Positions 41,757 through 50,109 of a stretch of DNA of 64,000 nucleotides are shown one piece after another. Position 1 is the stretch's first letter, and every line of letters begins with the position of its first letter. The stretch is from Bin87 sp965207585 (lineage in GTDB: Bacteria; Chloroflexota; Dehalococcoidia; Lucifugimonadales; UBA3495). The stretch is taken from contig CBDBMT010000003.1 of NCBI GenBank assembly GCA_965207585.1, positions 3,782,001-3,846,000 of the forward strand, in the 5' to 3' direction. The translations under genes were made by a program, and so were the position numbers. Under the pieces are notes generated by a model. It saw only the letters and a list, made by a program, of their open reading frames with translations, did no database searches and was not told the DNA's origin.

Positions 41757-42569
41757 CTAACGGTTCAGCAGCCACCATTCATCCGTGCCCAGGTTGAAAT
41801 CGACGCGCCGGAACCCCTCGGCGAAGGGCACGCCGCAGCGTTCACCCTGGAGACGGCAGCCTTCGGTCATGCGGTCCAGGCGCTGGGAGCGGGTGCGGGC
41901 GCTGATCTGTGACGCATGTTGGCTCAGGGCTTCAGCTTTTCGTAGGATGTGCTCCTCGGTAATGGAGATGAAGGTGTCCGGCCGCTCTGAGCCCCACAGC
42001 AGGGCCTCCCGGACCTGGTGCGGTTCCAGCCCTTCATCCTCGATCTGCTCCGGGAAATCCTGCCAACTCCACGCATACGTGAAAGCGGCGTCCAATGCGG
42101 CCTGCCCGCTGTGGCGATGGTCCCGGTGGGTGTGTGAAGTCACGCGGTAAGGGTCTATGCCGAAAATCACCTCCGGCTTGTGCCGACGGATCTCCCGCAC
42201 GACTTGCCCGCGGTAGGCATGGGTGTCCTCCAGTTCGCCGTCGCCGTAGCGGAGGAACACAACCTCGGACACACCAAGCACGTTGGCGGCATTCTGCTGC
42301 TCGATTTCTCGCGTCGCAGCCAGCGATTCGGGCGTAAACGAGCGGTCGCCGGTGCCCTTGTTGCCGTTGGTGCACATCAGGATCACGACCTTGGTGCCCG
42401 ACTCAGCGATCCATTTGGCCATGGTTGCGCCGCATCCGCCCTCGGCGTCGTCGGGATGGGGCGTGACCACCAGGGCGCTGCTTGGCGCTTCGGTCATCAC
42501 CCGGGGCTCCGGGGCGTATTCCTGATTGGGGTATCCCCAGCCGTCGATCCCGTGCGGTCTGCTGGTCAT
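41757..42569 (-). CDS. PIG-L family deacetylase
   Basis: 270 aa. The Zn-binding motif PHPDDAEGGCG is near residues 37-47, and HTHRDHRHSG is at about 150 with another metal His. LmbE/PIG-L proteins deacetylate N-acetylglucosaminyl groups on glycolipids and small thiols such as mycothiol-type precursors; the substrate here is unknown. The start ATG at 42569 follows GGAGTGCCGAT. The C-terminus lists several Arg-rich segments. A hairpin repeat lies upstream. Confidence 0.87.
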   Translation of the reverse strand: MTSRPHGIDGWGYPNQEYAPEPRVMTEAPSSALVVTPHPDDAEGGCGATMAKWIAESGTKVVILMCTNGNKGTGDRSFTPESLAATREIEQQNAANVLGVSEVVFLRYGDGELEDTHAYRGQVVREIRRHKPEVIFGIDPYRVTSHTHRDHRHSGQAALDAAFTYAWSWQDFPEQIEDEGLEPHQVREALLWGSERPDTFISITEEHILRKAEALSQHASQISARTRSQRLDRMTEGCRLQGERCGVPFAEGFRRVDFNLGTDEWWLLNR

Positions 42570-42598
42570 ATCGGCACTCCGTCGTCTTGGAATGGGTA

Positions 42599-42620
42599 GG
42601 GGCGAATAATCATTCGCCCC
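42599..42620. repeat. Palindrome GGGGCGAAT/ATTCGCCCC
   Basis: Nine-bp perfect arms with the loop AATC. A common dispersed palindrome in bacterial genomes; it may act as a terminator for the ALDH gene on the minus strand. Confidence 0.5.
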
Positions 42621-42665
42621 CGGATAGTCTAGGTTCGGGTTCTCCCGGCGCGGATTGCGCCCGGC

Positions 42666-44084
42666 CTAACCGCCGAGGTGGAACACGACCATCTTGAGCT
42701 CGGTCATCTCTTCGATGGCGTAGGCGGGGCCTTCCTTCCCCATGCCGCTGTCCTTGAGGCCGCCGTAGGGCATGACGTCAGCACGCCATTGCGGCGAGGA
42801 ATTGATGTGCAGGTTGCCGGAGTGGACTTCCTGCGCGAATTTCATGGCCCAGTCCACGTTCTGGGTGAAAATGCCTGCTGAAAGTCCGAAGCGCGTGTCA
42901 TTTGCCTTGGCGATGGCATCGTCGATGTCATCAAAGGCGCTGACGGCAACGGCGGGGCCGAAGAGTTCCTCGCGAGATATGAGCATCTCGGGGCGGGCAT
43001 CCGCCACCACGGTAGCGGAGTGGAGGGTCCCTTCACGGTCACCGCCGGCAATGACACGCGCGCCCTGGCCCACGGCCTCAGCGATCCAACTCTCGACCCG
43101 CACCGCGTCGGTTTCGCGGATCATCGGCCCCATCTTGACGTCCTCGTCAAAGGGATTGCCGACGCTGAACTCCTGGGTGGGCTTGACCAGCGCGTCGAGC
43201 AGATCGGCGTAAATAGTGCGGGCGGCAAAGACGCGCTGCGTGGAGATGCAGACCTGGCCGGCGTTGGCGAATCCGCTGGAAACGGTGGCGGCCGCGACCT
43301 TCTCGATATCGGCGTCGGACATGATAATCAGGGGGCTGTTGGACCCCAACTCCATCGTCACCTTCTTGATGCCGGCGTTGCGGCAAATCTGGTCGCCCAC
43401 CTCCATGCTGCCGGTGAAGGTGATCTTGCGCACGTCAGATGACCCGGTGATCGCGTCGCCGATTTCGGCGCCTGACCCGGTGATAGTCTGAATGGCCTCC
43501 CTGGGAAGACCGGCTTCCAGCAGGATCTCCGTGAGCTTCAGGGCGGACAGCGGGGTGTCACCGGCGGGTTTCAGGATGACGGCGTTTCCGCCGGCCAGGG
43601 CCGGCCCCACCTTGTGGCAAACCAGGTTCAGCGGGAAGTTGAACGGCGCGATGGCCGCCACGACGCCCACGGGCACGCGGATGGTGAAACCAAACTGATT
43701 GACCACCCCGGGCGCGGAGTCCAGCGGGACGGTCTCACCGTGAAGGCGCTTGGCCTCCTCAGCGGATAGCGTGATGGTCTGGACGGCGCGCTGGACCTCA
43801 GCGCGGCCTTCGGCGATGACCTTTCCTTCTTCGCGGGTAATGGTCTCCGCCAAGTCATCGGCTCGCTCTTCCATGAGGTCGGCGGCGCGCTTGAGGATCG
43901 TGTAACGACGATGCGCCGGCAGCTTGGCCATCACCGCCGCGCCGCGAACCGCGCTGGCGATGGCAGCCTGCACGTCGGCAGCAGAACCGCGGGGGACGGT
44001 GTCGAATGCAGACTGATCGAAGGGATTGATGACAGGCATCTTCTCATCGCGGTCGACCCACTCGCCGCAGATGTACATGCGCAT
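42666..44084 (-). CDS. NAD(P)-dependent aldehyde dehydrogenase
   Basis: 472 aa, normal length. Active-site Glu in TMELGSNSP (about 250) and Cys in GQVCISTQRV (about 283) are intact, with NFPLNLVCHK and TFTGSMEVGDQI from the cofactor domain. Oxidises an aldehyde to the acid; the GlyMet-type substrate range is unknown. The ATG at 44084 follows AGGAG. The closest subfamily by motif is the lactaldehyde/succinate-semialdehyde type. It is downstream of a hypothetical protein on the same strand. Confidence 0.93.
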   Translation of the reverse strand: MRMYICGEWVDRDEKMPVINPFDQSAFDTVPRGSAADVQAAIASAVRGAAVMAKLPAHRRYTILKRAADLMEERADDLAETITREEGKVIAEGRAEVQRAVQTITLSAEEAKRLHGETVPLDSAPGVVNQFGFTIRVPVGVVAAIAPFNFPLNLVCHKVGPALAGGNAVILKPAGDTPLSALKLTEILLEAGLPREAIQTITGSGAEIGDAITGSSDVRKITFTGSMEVGDQICRNAGIKKVTMELGSNSPLIIMSDADIEKVAAATVSSGFANAGQVCISTQRVFAARTIYADLLDALVKPTQEFSVGNPFDEDVKMGPMIRETDAVRVESWIAEAVGQGARVIAGGDREGTLHSATVVADARPEMLISREELFGPAVAVSAFDDIDDAIAKANDTRFGLSAGIFTQNVDWAMKFAQEVHSGNLHINSSPQWRADVMPYGGLKDSGMGKEGPAYAIEEMTELKMVVFHLGG

Positions 44085-44176
44085 GACGAAACTCCTGGTA
44101 CAGCAACCGAAGACGGACCCGCCAACGCACGGCGCGTGGCGGCAGCCACCATTGTACTACACGAGCCCGGAACCGA

Positions 44177-44854
44177 TTATTCGGCTTCGGTCTTGACCTC
44201 GCTCTCGCCCAGGACGATGCTGCGCCCAGTATTGGTCACCTTGTAGTGGCCGGACAGTCCGGGGATGCGCTCCAGCCACCGGAACTTGGTGCGGGCGGCG
44301 TTCCGAAGGGTCTGCACGAAGCTGTGCGGGATGGGCCAACCGGCCAGGGTGAACAGATGCTCCAGGCCGTCGGGATCGACGCTGGTTATGTTCAAGTAGC
44401 GATGCGCGGCTTCGGCGGCAACCACCACCCGGCGCATGTCGCCCAACGGGTTGACGCGCTGGCAAAAGGCGATGTACTCATGCTCCGAAGGCGTCATCGT
44501 TTCCGCGGACACCGTCGCGACCGGTGCGGGCTCACTGCTCGCCCCCGCAGGTGGCGGCGCGATCTGCATGACGGTGGCAGGAGGCGTGACCGCCGGGGCG
44601 CCGTTGGTCTCCGCGGGGACAACCGAAGCGAGTTGTGGCTCGGCCACATGTTGGGTTGAGCCGTTGGTCGCGGCATGTCCGTTGGAGTGCGCCGGAGGGT
44701 CCGGCGACTTCGCCATAGGCGCATCCGCCGAGGTCCCATTGGCACCGGTGAGCTGTGGCATGAATGAATGAAGGACTTCGCGGACAAGTCCCGCATCGTC
44801 AGACTCGATGCAAATCTGACCACCCGCCGGCAATGTTATGCTGAGCTTATTCAT
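44177..44854 (-). CDS. Hypothetical protein with low-complexity middle
   Basis: 225 aa from the ATG at 44854. The N-terminal 30 residues (NKLSITLPAGGQICIESDDAGLV) form a small beta domain. Residues 45-130 are Pro/Ala/Thr-rich linker. The C-terminal 90 residues (EYIAFCQRVNPLGDMRRVVVAAEAAHRY, GLEHLFTLAGWPIPHSF) are folded and end in SGHYKVTNTGRSIVLG, a winged-helix-like strand. No family was recognised. It lies upstream of ALDH. Confidence 0.6.
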   Translation of the reverse strand: MNKLSITLPAGGQICIESDDAGLVREVLHSFMPQLTGANGTSADAPMAKSPDPPAHSNGHAATNGSTQHVAEPQLASVVPAETNGAPAVTPPATVMQIAPPPAGASSEPAPVATVSAETMTPSEHEYIAFCQRVNPLGDMRRVVVAAEAAHRYLNITSVDPDGLEHLFTLAGWPIPHSFVQTLRNAARTKFRWLERIPGLSGHYKVTNTGRSIVLGESEVKTEAE

Positions 44855-44950
44855 CCGACACACTTGGCGACGCACATGGGACAAGCCCAATAGTAAAGTA
44901 ACTCCGGGATTTATGGCAAGGCGGGAGATCGGCGGGATTAGGGCGATCCC

Positions 44951-45170
44951 TTACCCTATCACCCACACGAGAAAACCACCGGCCACCAGGAAAATCAGGA
45001 ACCCGAACGCAGGCGTTCTCGCCGAACAACCGCAGCGCGTCCAAAACGTTGCCCGCCGTGATGTCCTGCCGCACGCGCGAGAAATCCGGCGTCATCATTC
45101 CGCCGGCGGTATCCGGAGGATACTGAATTAGCGGCGCCACGTCCTGGGGCGGAGACGGTGCCGCGATGAT
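44951..45170 (-). pseudogene. Remnant of a magnesium transporter MgtE-type gene
   Basis: The frame reads DVAPLIQYPPDTAGGMMTPDFSR, then DITAGNVLDALRLFGE. The segment YPPDTAGGMMTP is the hallmark of the MgtE N-domain/CBS junction. One base later in frame, GFLIFLVAGGFLVWVIG encodes a single membrane helix and ends at TAA 44951. No full transporter is present. A frameshifted fragment is likely; no clear ribosome site. It fills the 340-bp gap between uvrC and the hypothetical gene. Confidence 0.55.
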
Positions 45171-45195
45171 CTGAGAGGATTGAGCGCCGGTCCGG

Positions 45196-47052
45196 TCAGA
45201 TGGTCTGTTTCAGTCGGACCGCGAGTGATCTGGTCAGGCCGGGAACGGCGGCGATCTCCTCGACACTGGCGTCTTTAATCCCCTGGAGAGAGCCGAACCG
45301 GCGGAGCAACATGCGCTTGCGCTTGGGGCCAATGCCGGTAACCATGTCAATGGGCGATTTGAGGCTGCTCTTCGAGCGGAGGTTGCGGTGAAAGCTGATG
45401 GCGAAACGGTGCGCTTCGTCCCTGATACGCTGCATGAGATAGAGCGCCTGGGAATCCCGGGGCAGCACGATGGGTTCCGGTGTGTGGGGTACGAATATCT
45501 CCTCGTTCTCCTTGGCCAGGGAGCACAGCGGAATCTGCTCCAGACCCAGGTGGAGCATGACCTCCCGGGCCGCCGAAAGGTGACCTTTTCCGCCGTCGAT
45601 GACCACCAGGTCGGGCACCACACCCCAGTTGTCGACTTTGCCGTCGGGATCAGGGTTGGCGATGGCCTGGCTCAGGCGCTTGAAGCGGCGAGTCAGCATT
45701 TCCTTCATGCTGGCGTAGTCGTCCACGCCGTCCACCGCTTTGATCTTGAACCGGCGGTAATCACGGGTGCGGGCCTTGCCGTCGTCGAAGACGACCATGC
45801 TGCCGACCAGGTTGCTGCCCTGGATGTGGGAAATGTCATAGCACTCCATGCGGCGCGGAGCCATGGGCAGGCTTAGTTCCTCTTCCAGCTCGGTCAACGC
45901 GCCCTGGATGGCGTCGGAGCGGTTCAGCCATTTGACGCGATGCTGGGCCAGGCCCTCCGAGGCGTTGGCGGCGACCACGTCCATCAGCTTGCGGTTTTCA
46001 CCGCGCTGAGGGCGATACAGGCGAACCGCGCCGCCGCGCCGGCTGCGGAGGAAGTTCTGCAAGAGCTGCGCGTCCTCGGCGGGCGGATCGTGCTGCACCA
46101 GGACGATTGGGGGCACTTCCAGGGCGGTGGCGTAGAACTGCTGCACGAACTGGGCGATGATCTCGCCGGGTTCGTCATCCTGGGGGCCTTCCATGAAAAA
46201 ATGGTCCCGCCCGATCAGCTTGCCGCGACGAATGAAGAACACCTCAACCCAGGTCTCGTTGGCCGCGACGGATACCGCGATGGCGTCGAGGTCGGTCTGC
46301 CGGCCGGAATCCACCTTGACGGTGCGCTCCTCCTCGAATTTCTGGATGGCGGCCATCTGGTCGCGGAGCGCGGCGGCCCGCTCGAATTCCAGCTCCTCGG
46401 CGGCGGCCTCCATCTTGTCGCGAAGCTGACCCGTGACAACTTCGGTGTTCCCTTCCAGGAACAGGATCACCTGCCTGACTACTTCCGCGTACTCGTCCTG
46501 CGTGGCGAGCCCGGCGCAGGGGCCAACGCAGCGGTGGATGTAGTATTCCAGGCAGGGACGGGGGTCGGTTCCGGTGATCCGCTTGGTGCAGGAGCGGTAC
46601 GGGAACAGCTTCTTGACCAGATCCATGGACTGGCGGACGCTGCCCGCGCTGGCAAAGGGCCCGAAATACCGCGCGCCATCCTTGTGCACGCCCCGGGTGA
46701 TGTAAACGCGGGGGAAATCCTCGGACAGATCTACTTTGAGATAGGGATAAGTCTTGTCGTCCTTGAGACGGACGTTGAAATAGGGCCGGTGCCGCTTGAT
46801 CAGCGTGTTCTCAAGGATCAGGGCCTCAGCCTCGGTGTCGGTGACGATGTACTCGAAATCGGCCAGCTCGCTTACCATGCGTCGAGTCTTGCGATCCAGA
46901 CCCGCGGGCGACCCGAAATAGGAACGGAGCCGGTTGCGCAGTACCGCCGCCTTACCGACGTAGATGACCGCCCCGCCGGCGTTCTTCATCAGGTATACGC
47001 CGGGACGTTCCGGCGTCACCAATACGCGGTGGTCGAATTCCTGCCGAACCAC
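45196..47052 (-). CDS. uvrC: UvrABC excinuclease subunit C
   Basis: 618 aa from the GTG at 47052, with AGGCAGGG upstream; the frame is open to 47436 without similarity. It has the GIY-YIG domain (RPGVYLMKNAGG, VIYVGKA), the Cys cluster in YIHRCVGPCAG, the UVR helix (about 200-235), the RNase-H-like endonuclease domain (MECYDISHIQGSNLVGSMVV, VIDGGKGHL) and C-terminal HhH repeats (VTGIGPKRKRMLLRRFGSL). It makes both incisions in nucleotide excision repair with UvrB. A small membrane-protein gene lies 23 bp upstream on the same strand. Confidence 0.95.
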   Translation of the reverse strand: MVRQEFDHRVLVTPERPGVYLMKNAGGAVIYVGKAAVLRNRLRSYFGSPAGLDRKTRRMVSELADFEYIVTDTEAEALILENTLIKRHRPYFNVRLKDDKTYPYLKVDLSEDFPRVYITRGVHKDGARYFGPFASAGSVRQSMDLVKKLFPYRSCTKRITGTDPRPCLEYYIHRCVGPCAGLATQDEYAEVVRQVILFLEGNTEVVTGQLRDKMEAAAEELEFERAAALRDQMAAIQKFEEERTVKVDSGRQTDLDAIAVSVAANETWVEVFFIRRGKLIGRDHFFMEGPQDDEPGEIIAQFVQQFYATALEVPPIVLVQHDPPAEDAQLLQNFLRSRRGGAVRLYRPQRGENRKLMDVVAANASEGLAQHRVKWLNRSDAIQGALTELEEELSLPMAPRRMECYDISHIQGSNLVGSMVVFDDGKARTRDYRRFKIKAVDGVDDYASMKEMLTRRFKRLSQAIANPDPDGKVDNWGVVPDLVVIDGGKGHLSAAREVMLHLGLEQIPLCSLAKENEEIFVPHTPEPIVLPRDSQALYLMQRIRDEAHRFAISFHRNLRSKSSLKSPIDMVTGIGPKRKRMLLRRFGSLQGIKDASVEEIAAVPGLTRSLAVRLKQTI

Positions 47053-47075
47053 GATCCCTGCCTCATGCTCAGGAC

Positions 47076-47429
47076 CTAAAGCACGAAGGACACGGCCACC
47101 AGCACAACCACCAAAACTCCGGAAAAGATACCGATCCGCCTGAGCTCGGAACCCACGTGGTTGTACGCGGCCGGGCGTTCGAACCGTCGCCCCCGAGGGG
47201 CAGATGCCGGCCGGCCGATGGCGGTCGCAGCCCGGGATTGGGTTGGGGCCGGCGCGGTAGCGGTAGCCGGCGCGGTGGTAGCCGGGCGCCCTGCTTCCGG
47301 TTCGGCCACCGCTACAGTCGCTGGCGTTGCGACAGCAGGATTTCTCGCGGGGGCCGCTCGATTCGCGCCGCCACGACGGCGACGCAGGTTGTTCTGTCGG
47401 GAAGCCACCCGTTTGCCCTTGCTCGGCAT
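47076..47429 (-). CDS. Small basic protein with C-terminal membrane helix
   Basis: 117 aa. The N-terminal 90 residues are basic and low-complexity (Lys/Arg-rich, then Ala/Thr/Pro repeats). The end has NHVGSELRRIGIFSG and a single hydrophobic helix to the C-terminus (about 100-117). This is the layout of a tail-anchored membrane protein. GGAGGTGG precedes the ATG at 47429. It lies immediately upstream of uvrC and could be co-transcribed. No family is recognised. Confidence 0.65.
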   Translation of the reverse strand: MPSKGKRVASRQNNLRRRRGGANRAAPARNPAVATPATVAVAEPEAGRPATTAPATATAPAPTQSRAATAIGRPASAPRGRRFERPAAYNHVGSELRRIGIFSGVLVVVLVAVSFVL

Positions 47430-47623
47430 CACCCACCTCCTTGGCGCTACGACCCGACCACCGGCGTCGTCGGCGCGGCTATGATATTGCTGTTATGTGA
47501 CCCGGGCACGACCGGTCAGGTCAAACACGAATCCATAATACCAGTATGGACCCGGCGCGTGTCCGGTCGAGAGACGCGGCTTATGTCAATTTATTGTTGC
47601 CTGCCGGCGTCTCGACGGGCGCG

Positions 47624-48214
47624 TCACGCGACCGAAATACCCAGCTCAGCCTGCATGTCGGCGACCGCCTGGTTGCGGGTCTTCCGCTGCCACTGGGGAC
47701 GAGCGTTGATGGGCTCGTTGATGATTTCCGGGTCGATTTTCAGAGCTACGAACACCGGGCCCGGCTGACCGAGGATCTCTTCGATCTGGCTGGCGAAGTC
47801 CTCCAGGTTGTCGATGGCGTAGGTGGACGGATAGCCGCAGCCCTGGGCCACAACGTCATATTCCATCTGCTCGGCGTTGGGAACCGGCTGGCCGCCGGTG
47901 GTGGCGTAGACGCCGTTGTCCAGCATGAAATGGTAGAGGTTGGACGGCGCCTTCTCCGCAATGGTGGGCAGAGCTCCCATTCCCATCAGCACGTCACCCT
48001 CGGAGTCGAACAGCACCACGCGCTGGTCCGGAATGACCAGGGCCAGGCCGAGGGCAAAGGAGGCGTGGCCGCCCATGGCCGGGTCTCCGAGAGGAAGGTC
48101 CCGATCGGGCTGATCGCTCATTTCGACCCAGAACCGACCGCCGCGGCCGGGTATCACCACGGCGTCGCCGCGATGCTTGTTGAAGATTTCCAGCATTTCC
48201 GCCGTTTTCATCAT
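47624..48214 (-). CDS. TPP-dependent decarboxylase, TPP-binding (beta-type) subunit
   Basis: 196 aa from the ATG at 48214. The TPP-binding motif is GDxLMGMGALP with N at FMLDNGVYATTGGQP (metal-binding site), as in the C-terminal subunit of sulfopyruvate or phosphonopyruvate decarboxylase. The adjacent gene at 48242-48751 encodes the N-terminal subunit, so the enzyme is split. A 27-bp spacing and the shared strand indicate an operon, probably with the binding protein upstream. Confidence 0.83.
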   Translation of the reverse strand: MMKTAEMLEIFNKHRGDAVVIPGRGGRFWVEMSDQPDRDLPLGDPAMGGHASFALGLALVIPDQRVVLFDSEGDVLMGMGALPTIAEKAPSNLYHFMLDNGVYATTGGQPVPNAEQMEYDVVAQGCGYPSTYAIDNLEDFASQIEEILGQPGPVFVALKIDPEIINEPINARPQWQRKTRNQAVADMQAELGISVA

Positions 48215-48241
48215 GATGGTCACTTCCGTTATTCGCGTTGA

Positions 48242-48751
48242 TCAGCGGCTGACGTTGAAGCCGTGGTATTCGTCGCCGACGAGAACGGCGACGGGACGCT
48301 TGTTCCTTTGCGCCTCCTCAAAGGCAATCGAAATGCGGTCAGCGTCCTCATCGGACTCCACCAGGTAGTAGTTGATGTTGAACGCATGGAGGAAACGCTC
48401 AGTGTAGAAAGCCGCAGTGTCGTTGATGACGCCGTGGCGGGTCCAACCGCGATATCCGACCATCATCACCACCGGCACGTTCATGCCCAGGCCCCAGCCG
48501 CGCAGGGAATCTCCTGACTCCATCATGCCGGTATTCTGGATCAGGATGACCGGTTTCTTGCCGCCGGCGGCGAGACCAGCCGCAGTGGAGAAAGCGTGCC
48601 CCTCGCGGCTTACCGGCACCAGATCCAAGCTGGGTTCCTCGCTCATCAGCACGTAGAGGAAGTTGGTCTCGCTGTCGGGAAGCCAGACCACATGGGTAGC
48701 GCCGTTCTTCTTCAACTCCGCCAGGATGCGGGCGGGACTCAATTCGGCCAT
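48242..48751 (-). CDS. TPP-dependent decarboxylase, N-terminal (alpha-type) subunit
   Basis: 169 aa from the ATG at 48751, AGGT upstream. Its sequence matches the PYR-domain subunit of ComD-type sulfopyruvate or phosphonopyruvate decarboxylases: VVWLPDSETNFLYVLM, VPVSREGHAFSTAAGLAAGG (catalytic Glu), ILIQNTGMMESGDSLRGW, MNVPVVMMVGYRG. Together with the downstream gene it should decarboxylate a 2-oxoacid bearing a sulfonate, phosphonate or similar acidic group. Neither subunit has a signal peptide. Confidence 0.83.
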   Translation of the reverse strand: MAELSPARILAELKKNGATHVVWLPDSETNFLYVLMSEEPSLDLVPVSREGHAFSTAAGLAAGGKKPVILIQNTGMMESGDSLRGWGLGMNVPVVMMVGYRGWTRHGVINDTAAFYTERFLHAFNINYYLVESDEDADRISIAFEEAQRNKRPVAVLVGDEYHGFNVSR

Positions 48752-48915
48752 GGGTGTTACCTGCCTCGAAACGTTTAGGGCAAACGGGAGCGCCGGGTTG
48801 CCGCAGTCAGGTATACCCGGCGCGCTATTTGGCGTCAACCGGGCAAGCCGGCAACGCTGGACTTTGGGATGTTCAGAGCGTGGCTACCACGGTTCCGGCA
48901 GGCGCGGACACAATG

Positions 48916-49839
48916 CTAATCGGCGGCTGCGACGGCCGGCTCTGCCAGGCGATTGTCAACAAGATCCGCGCTGCAGGCGGCGGCGTCCAGCAGACCCCAG
49001 CGCACCATCCAGTGGTAGGTGTCCTCGACGATCTCGTCGGTGTAGGGGGTATTGTAGGAGTAGCGCAGGCGCGGGAGGTGAAAGTCCTCGGGCGTGATGC
49101 CTCCGTAGCGGGCCGCCACCGCTGCGAACCGCGGCTCGTCAATGAGATAGCGCACGTATCTGCGCTTGTCCGCGTTGATCCGGTCCACCGCTTTGGCGAC
49201 GGCGCGATTGATGGCGGAGAAAGTGTCCTCGTCCATGTTGTCGCTGGCGTTCTCGGCGCCCAGGTAGTGTCCCTCGCATACGGGCCGGCAGCCCAGCTTT
49301 TCGGCGAGGGTGATCCAGGGTTCCATGAGGGCGGCGGCGGCCACCTCGCCGTTCATCAGGGCCTCAAACCGGAACTGGGGAGAGCCGTAATGGACCAGCT
49401 TCAGCTTGTCCTCGAGCAGGTAGCCTGACAGCAAGCGCAACGCGACGTAGTGCGACCCGGCGTGGAACTGCACCGCCACCGGCTGGTTGCCCAGCGTGCC
49501 GGGATAGTAGTGCGGGGAATCGGGGTGCACGAGGATGGCCTGGGTGGCGACTGCGGAACGGAGGGCGATGATGCGGGCGCCCTGTTTGCTTTCATAGGCC
49601 CGACGGACCTGACCTTCCTCTCAAGCGCGGTAGATCGATACCTGCGCATCCTCGAAAGCCACGTGCCCGAGGATCGGGTTCACGTCTTCCGGGTTTTCGG
49701 TGGGCGTAACCTTGCCACTGTTGAGGGCGGTGACGAATTCCATGTCGATGCCTTCAGCTTGGAACAGGCCCTCATCCCGGGCCACCAACCAAGGCAGGCT
49801 GAACACCACGCCGCTGATTTCGCTTACGACTTTCTTCAT
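48916..49839 (-). CDS. NMT1/ThiY-like substrate-binding protein with in-frame TGA (candidate selenoprotein)
   Basis: 308 codons from the ATG at 49839 (start MKKVVSEISGVVFSLPW; no signal peptide). The frame reaches FEDAQVSIYRA, meets TGA at codon 73 (49621-49623), and continues in frame as EEGQVRRAYESKQGARI to the stop at 48916. From family knowledge a Cys is expected here (-ACEWG-type). The rest is a complete periplasmic-binding-protein-like fold (VQFHAGSHYVALRL, ALMNGEVAAAALMEPW, EDFHLPRLRY). Downstream of the TGA a 6-bp stem with a GUC loop begins 10 nt away. It is the first gene of a set with the TPP decarboxylase subunits. If Sec is not inserted, it is a pseudogene. Confidence 0.72.
49596..49610 (-). 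promoter_or_regulatory. Candidate SECIS-like hairpin after the TGA in the binding-protein gene
   Basis: On the minus strand AGGUCC pairs with GGGCCU (one U-G) around the loop GUC. Ten nt separate TGA from the stem, and 16 nt separate it from the loop, which begins with GU. These are within the usual bacterial SECIS arrangement. Confidence 0.5.
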
Positions 49840-50042
49840 TGCGAACGCTCCTGAACGTCACTCGAATCGTGCCGCTGCGCAGTCTAGCAAAGTCGCGCCG
49901 CAGCGTCTATTTTCGACGTCCCAGCGGGATGGCCCACCGAAATCAGCGACCAACCGGCCCTGGGTTCCAAGGGGTACATCGTCGCACCCTGTCAGGGACC
50001 GGCAGCACTCGGCGCCAGAGGCGTGACCCCACAAGCCCTATG

Positions 50043-50048
50043 CTATAC
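50043..50048 (+). promoter_or_regulatory. -10 box for the FIST gene
   Basis: TATACT 62 bp before the FIST gene ATG. A -35 (GTGACC) lies 15 bp upstream, which is a short spacing. The 270-bp gap 49840-50109 holds no other recognised feature. Confidence 0.4.
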
Positions 50049-50109
50049 TCGCGCCAAACCAGAGAGCGTGTAAATTGGGGCTGAAACCGGTCCCGTAGAG
50101 GTGTTTAAT

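Noticed and set aside
45940..47079. Open frame opposite uvrC
   Set aside because: Antisense shadow; uvrC domains are complete on the minus strand.
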